Shown here piece by piece: positions 56,332-64,000 of a DNA stretch of 64,000 nt. The notes beneath the pieces were generated by a model. It was not told where the DNA came from. It saw nothing but the letters and a program-made list of their open reading frames with translations, and searched no databases. Every line of letters starts with the position of its first letter. Position 1 is the first letter of the stretch. The DNA is taken from NCBI GenBank assembly GCA_964016985.1, contig OZ024826.1:63494910-63558909 (forward strand), given 5' to 3'. Origin of the DNA: Anodontia alba (Eukaryota; Mollusca; Bivalvia; Lucinida; Lucinidae). A program made the translations under genes and the position numbers.

Positions 56332-56826
56332 GTGTCAGAGTTCCCAAATCCAGCTACTTCTTCCAAACAGTTAATCCCACTTGAGCCTGACTTCTCGCAG
56401 ATGTCAGACCCAAGTGTGATGATTGATCCTCCTAACTCTACTGAATTTTCTCAGACTAGACCTTCACGGAAGGAACAGTCCAGAAGAGATCATAAATCAA
56501 AAAAGAGAAGAAGACATTGATCTTCTTCTTCTTCTTCTTCCACTTCTAGATCAGACTCTTTGAATTCTTCTAGACGGAAAAAGAAATCAAAGAGATCTAA
56601 ACATTCACACAAAAAGAGAAGAAGACGATCGATGACGCCTTCTTCTTCTTCTTCCAATAATTCTCAATCTGAAATTGACTTCGGTAGATATAAAAGGGCT
56701 AAGAAATCTCTGCAGGTTGTTCAAACGCCTGTTCCTATACAACCTGAGGAGCCCAATTTTAATCCAGTCAATTCTCAACCAATTAATATTGAGGAATTTC
56801 ACCCGAATCTGCCCGCAACCAAATAA
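56332..56826 (+). pseudogene. DIRS Ser/Arg- and Lys-rich linker region
   Basis: This is one frame interrupted by a single TGA at 56518-56520. Upstream is SRKEQSRRDHKSKKRRRH. Downstream, serine and arginine runs (SSSSSSSSTSRSDS, RRKKKSKRSKHSHKKRRRR) lead to SQSEIDFGRYKRAKKS. It looks like a basic, RS-rich nucleic-acid-binding region of the gag or gag-pol protein. A frame change near 56815 leads to the pol frame. The TGA probably replaced CGA or AGA. Confidence 0.65.
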
Positions 56827-58452
56827 AGAGTCCGATTCGGAGACTGAAACTGAAATCTGGTCTTTCGACCGTGCTATAAATGAGGTCTTTAGGCTTCTTC
56901 CTGCTGAATTATGTCCTAAGACTCAGCAGGATCAAGCCCCATCTAAACCTCTATCCGGGATAGAACACTTAATGGAATCTCGTACGAATCCATTACTTAT
57001 TCTACCCCAGTCTAAATTGGTTGAGAATACCACAAAATACATTCAGAACAGACTTGATTCGGATAAATGTTTTAGAGACTGGATATGCCCGCAAAACTTG
57101 GTTTCGGCTCTTGCTCCAACTAAATTTTACAAGAGCCAAAACCAATATTTGCCCACAGATAACATTCCACAATTAGAAGCAGATGCGTCTCTCCTAGACC
57201 TGTCTATTAAAGGAAGAGCTTCCATTCCTTTGAAGAATATTAACTCAAAAACACTGTTTGATAGCAAGATAAAAGAAATAGCCAAATCCAGTTTTGAAGC
57301 TCAACAGCAAAGGTTTTTAGCTTCTACTTCCATTCAATCACAATCTCGTTCTTTTAAGCTTCCTATTCCGAATAGAGCTTTCGACACCCTAAACCTACGC
57401 AATCGTATAGGTCCAAAACTCAACCTCAAAGTACATCTTCTAACACAAAGAAGGAAAATATCAAGAGGACTGGTAACATTCGTCACTTCCCCTCCTCTGA
57501 ACCTGCCTCTTCCTCTACAAGATTATGAAGGCCAGCCCTTTCCACTGCCTGCACTTCCGTATTCGGACATTCCAGTGGGAGGACAATTGGCCCATTTTAT
57601 GGAAAAATGGGAGGAAATTATAGACAACAAATGGGTCCTCTCTATCGTATGACACGGATTCAGGATACCATTCAGCAAAATTCCTCCTTTGTCGTCTGTT
57701 CCAATCAGAATGAGTCAATTCTCCTCCCCGTTTATCAGAGCAGAGATCAAAAACCTTCTCAACAAACGGGCAGTGGAAAGGGTACAGAATCCGGGAACTC
57801 CCGGCTTTTATTCCCGGATCTTCCTAGTTCCAAAAAAGAACGGAAAGTTACGTTTGGTCATAGACCTTTCTTTATTGAACCGATACATAGAGAAACAGTC
57901 TTTCAAAATGGAGACAGTCAAGTCAGTAAGACAAGCGATGAGACTCAACGACTGGGCTGTCTCCATAGACTTAACAGATGCATACCTACACGTTCCGATA
58001 CATCATCAATCCCGGAAGTATCTTCGATTCGTTTACGAAGATCAGGTCTTTCACTTCACGGCCTTACCGTTCGGAATGTCTCTAAGTCATTTCACTTATA
58101 TCTATATCTAAGTCCGTTGATATTTTCTAAACTGATGGACGTTATAGCAGCATTTCTACGCCAACGTGCCATATCAGTCTTTCCATACCTAGACGATTGG
58201 CTGATCAAAGATCTAATTCGCAACCGTTTGATTACTCAGACAAGATTTTGTCTAGGTTTTCTTCCAAATCTTAAGAAATCGGATCTCTTTCCTTCTCAGA
58301 AATGCACCTTTATAGGCATGGAATTTCTGACACAACAAAATTTAGTCAGGGTTCCAACGGATCATGTACAGAACCTACTTCTGACAATCAAAAAACGACT
58401 TTCTTCTGGATCCCATTTGTATGTATTGATGTTTTGTCATGTCACGTTGTAA
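56800..58452 (+). pseudogene. DIRS pol: reverse transcriptase
   Basis: The N-terminal part is in one frame to TGA 57650-57652 (VGGQLAHFMEKWEEIIDNKW, VLSIV*HGFRIPF). The stop replaces the arginine expected in 'SIVRHGFRIPFS', consistent with CGA to TGA. The same frame continues with SRIFLVPKKNGKLRLVIDLS, motif A SIDLTDAYLHVP and motif B TALPFGMS. A frameshift near 58100 moves the read to another frame, which carries LMDVIAAFLRQRAISVF and motif C FPYLDDWLI (catalytic YLDD). RT copies the element RNA (family knowledge). The frame stops at 58452, after which about 50 bp of extra AT-rich sequence breaks pol. Confidence 0.87.
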
Positions 58453-58465
58453 ACAGTAATGTTAT

Positions 58466-59448
58466 ATGTATACAAATAAAATAAAAGTTAAACTAATCAA
58501 GAAATTTCTGTCATTCAAACATGTATCAGCACAAACTTTCCTTTCTCTCTTGGGCAAACTCAGTGCTACAACAGATTTCATTCTCCTAGGCAGACTTCAC
58601 TTCAACCTCTACAGATGTGTCTTTTGTCTGTCTGGAGACCTCATATTCTTCCTCTCGATCATCCAATTACGATAAACGGTATGATCCAATCTCACTTACA
58701 ATGGTGGATGAACACCAATCGATTCGAGACAGGGACTTCTATCCATCCTCCAGATCCCAAATTTTTCCTTTATACGGATGCCAGTCATTTTGGATGGGGA
58801 GCTCATTTAGAGCCGATGAGACTATCCTTTCATGGTCGCTGGACAGAAGACCAATCCCAGCTCCATATCAACATGTTAGAAATGATGGCCATACGATTAG
58901 CACTGAAACAAGCCATAACATTTATTCACCATTCTTGCATCATGATATCTACAGACAACACAACGGTGGTCTCATATATCAACAAACAGGGTGGCACTCA
59001 TTCCCCCAACCTCTGTGTAGAGGTATGGAAAATTCTCAGCTGGTGCCTGGAACACGACATCGTTATCAGAGTTCGTCACATTCCAGGCGAATTCAACATT
59101 CTTGCAGACCGCCTATCCAGATTAGACAAACCTATCAAGACAGAATGGGCTCTGGATCAAACAGTAGCGAATTCAGTATTCCAGATGCTCAGTTTCCCAA
59201 ATGTGGATCTGTTTGCAACACGATTCAATCACAAACTCCCATTATATGTCTCTCCAGTACAAGACAACAAAGCACTAGCAATAGATGCCCTGTCCATGGA
59301 CTGGAATCATCTTCATGCATATGCTTTTCCTCCTTTTATTCTGATTCCTGCTGTTCTGGAAAAAATCCGACAACATCAGTGCAGAATAGTTCTTATAGCT
59401 CCGTTCTGGCCACAGCACAATGGTTCTCAGAACTTCTTCTTCTTTTAG
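58466..59448 (+). pseudogene. DIRS pol: RNase H domain
   Basis: Begins, in one frame, with TFLSLLGKLSATTDFILLGR (the RT-RH connector) and shifts near 58600 to the long frame. RNase H motifs follow in order: LYTDASHFGWG (first aspartate), HINMLEMMAIRLAL (glutamate), ISTDNTTVVSYINKQGG (aspartate) and HIPGEFNILADRLSR (last aspartate). All four catalytic positions are kept. The C-terminal FPNVDLFATRFNHKLPLYVS and LIAPFWPQ segments are typical of DIRS pol. RNase H removes the RNA strand during cDNA synthesis. The end overlaps the start of the recombinase frame by about 29 bp. Confidence 0.88.
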
Positions 59449-60616
59449 TGTCAGCTCCGATTCGTCTGCCACTAATTCCAAGACTCTTGACTCAATCCAA
59501 AGGAAGATTTGTTTATCAAAACCTCCCACTTCTCGACCTTCACGCTTGGGAGTTATCAAACAATCAATCAGAGATAAAGAATTTTCGCAAAACGTTGCAG
59601 ATTTTGTCTCTAGATCAAGAAGAACTTCTACACAAAAAGTCTACAATGCAAAATGGACCATCTTCTCTAATTGGTGTTATACAAAAAAGGTTAATCAGAT
59701 CTCGGCCCCTATTACAGTTATAGCCTATTTCTTAATCTTTCTTTTCTCGGAAAAGAAATGCCAGATCAGTACTATTAAAGGTTATAGAGCTATGATCTCT
59801 TACACTCTTAAATTTAAAACTGGTAATAGAATCGGATCTAATCCAGTCTTATCTGAACTTATTAGGTCTTTCGAACTGCAATGACCAGTACAAAGATCTC
59901 TTACACCTAAATGGGACTTATCGTGGGTTTTAGTATGTTTACAAAAACCACCTTTTGAACCTCTTAATCAGGCTTCTAAATTTCACGTTACCATTAAGAC
60001 AGCCTTTCTTTTAGCCCTTGCCACTGCTAAGAGATGTAGCGAAATACATGCCTTGGCTATGGATTCACAACATTTAAGATTCAATCAAACTGATGGTTCA
60101 GTTTCCTTGATGCTTAAAACTAGCTTCTTAGCGAAGAACCAGCTTCCTTCTGTCAAACCAGACCCTATTATTGTTCCTAGTCTTGCTCGAATATGTAAAA
60201 GGGAACATCTGCACAGACTTCTTTGCCCCGTAAGGTCTCTGAAGTTCTATCTTAAAATGACTAGTTCTTATCGTCAGAACAGAACCAGACTTTTTCTTCC
60301 CATTAAAGGCAATCAAGATATTTCTAAAGATACTATCTCGAGACGGATATCTTACACTATTAAACTTGCCTATAGGAAACTCACTAAAAGAGACATTTCT
60401 TTCCTTAAAATCAAAGTTGAAGTTAGAGCTCTTCCGTCTTCCTGGGCTTTCTTTGATAAGGTTCCTCTCAATGATATCCTTAAAGCAGTGGTTTGGAATC
60501 GATCATCAGCCTTTGCTAGATTCTACCTCAGGGACATGTCTCAGCAAGCAGAAAATTTACAGAGTTTGGGCCCCATTGTGGTGGAGGGCCAACAGGATCC
60601 AGCTTCGGAAGCATAG
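59420..60616 (+). pseudogene. DIRS tyrosine recombinase
   Basis: One frame of about 398 codons with a single internal TGA at 59882-59884 (ELQ*PVQRS; probable CGA to TGA). The N-terminal SAM-like part has FSQNVADFVSRSRRTSTQKV and YNAKWTIFSNWC. The catalytic part has FLLALATAKRCSEIHAL (first arginine), VEVRALPSSWAFF (second arginine; the residue two before VR, normally histidine in the HxxR box, appears to be valine) and ARFYLRDMS (nucleophilic tyrosine). The enzyme integrates circular cDNA by recombination, in place of an integrase (family knowledge). The start overlaps RNase H in another frame, as is usual in DIRS elements. The stop and the apparent loss of the box-2 histidine suggest an inactive copy. 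Confidence 0.87.
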
Positions 60617-60887
60617 ACAACGTCAACAGCCTCCTACACCTGCAGTTACCCTAGAAAGGTACTTAATATACACTAATTGTGTTATATTAGACCTTTTAAA
60701 TGATATATCTTAACCTTGGATTATCCTTCATCCTTGGTTTAAAGGACATTTCTTATTGCTTTATGCATTAATTTAGTCCTTTATTTGATATATCTAAGTT
60801 TGGGTTTCCTAAGTCTTAATTCAGAAGTTTGGGACCTATTTATTAGGAGAAATCCTCCCTCCTATTCTGCAAATTCTAGCACATTAG
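60617..60887. other. DIRS 3' non-coding region
   Basis: AT-rich sequence after the recombinase frame. It ends at 'caaattctagcacatta', the point where the LINE inserted. The same phrase precedes the internal complementary region in the non-autonomous element at 45440-45460. Confidence 0.65.
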
Positions 60888-63470
60888 GCCGGAACCAGAT
60901 GTTGAAGGTGAGAGAATCCTAGAGTACGCCCTAGCATTTGACCTGCTTCTTGGGAACACATGTTTCAAGAAACGTGACAGCCATCTCATCACATACAAGT
61001 CTGGAAACATAGCCACACAGATAGACTTCATCCTTTTCCATAGGACCATGCGCAAACTTGTCACAGATGTAAAAGTGATCCCTGGTGAGGAAATAGCTCT
61101 GCAACATCAGCTTCTTGTATGTGACATGAGGATTGATGTGCCTCCAAAATCCAAGCGCAAGTTCACCCCTCGCCTCAGAGTTTGGAAGCTTAAAGACCCT
61201 CAGACAAGCAATCATTTCCAGGAGGTCTTCAACTTGCATGTGAGCACATCTGCAGGTGTAGCTGATGGGGCCACTGAGGATATCTGGAACAACATCAAGA
61301 CTGGACTGCTCAAGACAACTGAGGAGGTATGAAGCACAACTCGGCCACACCGTTGGCATCGTGAAACCTGGTGGTGGAACGAACGCGTGGAAAAGGCCAT
61401 TGCTGCCAAGCGAACAGCTTTCAAGGCCTGGAAGGCTGGTAAAGGCACTAGGGCATCATACCATGCAGCCAAACGAAATGCCAGACATGCAGTGCACCAT
61501 GCTCATCAAGAAGCCGACAAGAAGGTCTACGAGAATATTGACCCCAAGTCTTCTGAAGTCTACCGCCTTGCTAACCAGTTTAGAAGAGAGAACACTGATG
61601 TTGTTGGTGACAAACCTGTGAAGAATGATGCAGGAGAGATGTCAATGAGCGAAGACACAAAGCAGAAGGCCTGGCTGGAGCACTACCAAAGGCTTCTCAA
61701 TGTTGAGTTTGACTGGGACCCAGACCACCTGTCATATCAATCACCAGTGGAAGGCCTGCCCATCCCAATCACCATTGATATGGTTAAGAAGGCTATCTCG
61801 CAGATGAAGGCAGGCAAAGCACCGGGCCCATCAGGCATAGTGGTGGAGATGATAAGAGTGGCCGGTGACATGGGCGCCTCCATGATCCGTGACTTCGCAA
61901 TTGCAATCATTCGTGATGGCAAGGTACCCTCTGACTGGGAGCAGAGTTCAATTGTCTGCCTCTACAAGGGAAAAGGGGATGCATTGGAAAGGGGCAACTA
62001 CCGCGGTCTCAAGCTGACAGAGCAGGTTATGAAAATCCTGGAGAGGATTGTGGACGGCCTCATCAGACAGTTGGTGTCAATCGACTATTCCCAGTTTGGC
62101 TTCGTCCCAGGCAGAGGCACTACAGTCGCAATCTTTGTTGTCAGGCAGCTGCAAGAGAAGTATCTAGCTGCCAATAAGAGACTCTACATGGCTTTCGTAG
62201 ACCTGGAGAAGGCGTTTGATCGAGTACCTCGGAAGGTCATCTGGTGGGCGCTGAGAAAACTTGGTGTGGAGGAGTGGATTGTGCCACTGGTGCAGGGGAT
62301 GTATGCAAATGCACGGAGCCGTGTCCGTGTTGGTGAGGGGTACAGTGAAGAGTTTGAAGTGAAGGTTGGTACCAAGGATCAGTACTCAGCCCACTGCTCT
62401 TCATCATTGTGCTTGAAGCCTTATCACGAGAGTTCCGCTCTGGGGTCCCATGGGAGGACCTCTATGCCGATGACCTTGTTATCATCGCTGAATCGCTTGA
62501 GGAATGTGTCAGGAGGCTCTTGACTTGGAAAGAAGCAATGGAGAAGAAAAGACTGAGAGTAAATGCAGGAAAGACAAAGATCATGATTTGCGGTACGGGA
62601 CTGGACCTCCTGCAGAGTTCAGGCGAGTTTCCATGCGCTGTCTGTTGCACTGGAGTGGGCTGCAACAGCATCTTCTGCAATGGCTCCAAGCACTGGGTGC
62701 ACAAGAAATGCAGTGGGCTTAAGCGCTTGAAAAAGGACCCTGACTATAGATGTACGCGGTGCCAGGGAACTGCATGCCCCTTAGATGGCAGACCACAGAA
62801 GGAAGTCCAGGTCGGACCTGACAAGCTTGAGGTGGTAGCTTCCTTTTGCTACCTAGGAGACATGCTCTCAGCAGCAGGTGGCTGTGAACTTTCAACCACA
62901 ACACGTGTGAAAACCGCCTGGAAGAAGTTCAAGAATCTGCTACCAGTCCTCTCTTCACACCACCTCTCTTTCAAAACACGTGGCCATGTGTACAGCTCTT
63001 GTGTGCGGAGCGCAATGCTCCATGCCAGCGAGACTTGGCCATTGACAAAGCCGAACTTCCAGTGTCTGCAGCGAAATGACAGGGCAATGATCAGACAGAT
63101 CTGCAATGTCAGGCCGCAAGACATTGTCACCACCAGGTCCAATGAGCTACTTGTGCGGCTTGGCATTGAGGATCTGGACCTCATTCTGAAGGAGAGAAGA
63201 CTTCGATGGTATGGACATGTGGAACGCTCCAGTGGTGCAATCAAGACAGCCTTTGACATACAGGTTGATGGAAAGCATGGGCCTGGGAGGCCCAAAATGA
63301 CATGGAAGCAGCTGACAGAGAGGGATTGCAGAGAGTGGAAGCTCTCGGCTATCAACCCTCATGATAGACGTACCTGGAGATCTGGTGTGAGATCTGCCAT
63401 GCGTGCAGCAAGCCAGCTATCTGGAAGGGGGCCCACTGATGTGGATGTTGCCCCTGTACCTGCACGTTAA
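60888..63470 (+). pseudogene. LINE copy 2 polyprotein: endonuclease C-terminus, reverse transcriptase, PHD-like finger
   Basis: Only two lesions: TGA at about 61330 (TEEV*; copy 1 reads TGT there) and a small deletion near 62366 that shifts the frame. Parts in order: YKSGNIATQIDFILF and ALQHQLLVCD (endonuclease end), KKAISQMKAGKAPGPSGIV, SQFGFVPGRGTT, MAFVDLEKAFDRVPRKVIWW (motif A), and after the shift EDLYADDLVIIAES (motif C, intact YADD). Then VNAGKTKIM, the PHD-like finger (CAVC...CNGS..HWVHKKC...CTRC, one cysteine changed to S), FCYLGDMLSAAGG, LRWYGHVERSSGA and GRPKMTW. The frame ends VAPVPAR. The few lesions imply a young copy compared with 25487-30250. Confidence 0.92.
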
Positions 63471-63485
63471 TCAAAAATCCGATTA
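60888..63485 (+). mobile_element. APE-type LINE copy 2, 5'-truncated, inserted in the DIRS element
   Basis: Starts abruptly inside the endonuclease domain (RPEPDVEGERILEYALAFD) and runs to the 3' tail 'gttaatcaaaaatccgatta'. The DIRS sequence breaks at 'gcacatta' and resumes with 'attatctataggttaatg'. 5' truncation is typical of target-primed reverse transcription. It is the same family as 25487-30250 and 22362-22760. Confidence 0.92.
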
Positions 63486-63797
63486 TGAATATATATGATT
63501 ATCTATAGGTTAATGTATTGTGCAGTTAAAATGAAGTATTAATGGTCCCTCCTTCCACCCTCGCTCTTTTCTCCTAATTGTGTATTGTTTTACACATAAA
63601 AGAAACTGACACGTGATCATTTGAGCGGGAGGAATTACGTCACACAGGTAACTGTTTAAAGGGACCTTCTGAATTAAGACTTTATCACGACTGAAAGGTC
63701 GTTTTTCTGTGGAGGGTGAAAAACAGAATAGAATAGCACATTATCTGTAGGTAAAGTATTGATAGTTAAAATATATTTTACTTTTAAAAAACTTCAT
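63486..63797. repeat. DIRS 3' end: residual internal complementary region and right terminal repeat
   Basis: 'tctataggttaatgtattg' and 'cagttaaaatgaag' are the remnant of the internal complementary region. The terminal repeat follows from 'ttttacacataaaagaaact' to '...taaaaaacttcat'. Compared with 45450-45545, the half matching the right tip is largely deleted. Confidence 0.75.
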
Positions 63798-64000
63798 ATT
63801 TATGAAACTTTACAGGTGCATGCATGACATTGAGACGGTGTGTCATGAACAAGGAAGACAACTCTTGCTTGTTTGGTTTTTGAATTATCTGCCTTTGACT
63901 TAGTTCCATATAGTAAACAGTGTCCGGGCCATAACTCCTAAACCGTATGGAATATATTTATGAAACTTTACAGATGCATGCATGACATTGAGACGATATG
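63798..64000. repeat. ~155-bp tandem unit at the window edge
   Basis: 'tttatgaaactttacag.tgc' followed by 'atgcatgacattgagacg' occurs at 63799 and 63953. The array continues outside the window. Confidence 0.8.

Larger units (their letters stand above)
55303..63797 (+). mobile_element. coding but decayed DIRS retrotransposon, with LINE insertion
   Basis: The left terminal repeat starts at 'cctttaaacagtcacctg' and lacks its outer ~110 bp. The right terminal repeat (to 63797) is its inverted counterpart ('gacacgtgatcatttgagcg', 'cacaggtaactgtttaaagg'). It contains gag, reverse transcriptase, RNase H and tyrosine recombinase in DIRS order, then a damaged internal complementary region near 63500-63530. 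A LINE (60888-63485) is inserted between the recombinase gene and the right end. There is no direct LTR and no DDE integrase. Confidence 0.9.
54335..64000 (+). other. start of PGRMC intron 2 (at least 9.7 kb)
   Basis: It opens with GTTTGA. I searched for an acceptor followed by a frame encoding the usual YxxVGxLLxPGE tail and found none. The region holds a MITE, Helentron-like sequence, a DIRS element and a LINE. Confidence 0.6.
55193..64000 (+). mobile_element. Helentron-like element with internal repeats, split by a DIRS element; runs off the window
   Basis: The 5' end 'tagctcgcctgtatgaaag' forms a hairpin (CCTGTAT gaaa GTACAGG). After the DIRS element its body resumes at 63798 with a ~155 bp tandem unit ('tttatgaaactttacag', 'tgcatgcatgacattgagac'), seen at 63799 and 63953 and continuing past the edge. 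Confidence 0.6.

Noticed and set aside
54335..64000. A third PGRMC exon (VGxLLxPGE acidic tail) in the rest of the window
   Set aside because: No frame with this tail after an AG was found among the transposon sequences. It is probably beyond the window.

Overview
The window looks like nuclear DNA from an invertebrate animal, most probably a bivalve mollusc. The reasons are elements with arrays of about 160 bp core repeats like the bivalve 'pearl' family, DIRS tyrosine-recombinase retrotransposons, tRNA-derived SINEs, and a spliced metazoan gene. The species cannot be named from sequence alone. No prokaryotic genes, rRNA or CRISPR array are present.

The only host gene I can support is a membrane-associated progesterone receptor component (PGRMC1/2 family, cytochrome-b5-like heme-binding fold) on the + strand. 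Exon 1 is 7112-7427 and exon 2 is 54179-54334. They join in phase 1 with GT/AG borders and rebuild the family motif FYGPGGPYG. The last exon was not found and probably lies beyond 64000. Intron 1 is therefore about 46.75 kb, and nearly everything else in the window is transposon sequence in or beside this gene. A broken duplicate of the end of exon 1 lies at 2552-2795.

Layout. 1-7111: a ~178 bp tandem repeat, two LINE reverse-transcriptase relics, the exon-1 duplicate, and two TIR/foldback elements ending about 100 bp before the PGRMC start codon. 7428-25500: four copies (one truncated) of a ~1.77 kb DNA transposon with CAGGGTTCTC ends and 5-bp target duplications, SINEs with clean target duplications, and old repeat modules. 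25487-30250: a decayed APE-type LINE (minus strand) split by a 1.25 kb hAT-like element with an 8-bp target duplication. 31359-32603: a complete mariner with two nonsense codons. 34916-36180 repeats 16985-18830. 36202-48654: a Helentron/pearl-like element whose ~165 bp array was split by a non-autonomous DIRS element (39642-47711). 49200-55300: nested Helentron-like elements, a SINE, exon 2 and a MITE 29 bp after its splice donor. 55303-63797: a coding but decayed DIRS element (gag, RT, RNase H, tyrosine recombinase) carrying a second, younger LINE copy.

The most notable structures are: (1) nine hairpin units in the non-autonomous DIRS element whose stems show compensatory changes; (2) a complete DIRS inverted-terminal-repeat plus internal-complementary-region architecture with a tandemly duplicated 3' module; (3) covarying terminal hairpins across the Helentron-like families; (4) a PHD-like zinc finger inside the LINE polyprotein; and (5) the extreme intron expansion of PGRMC.
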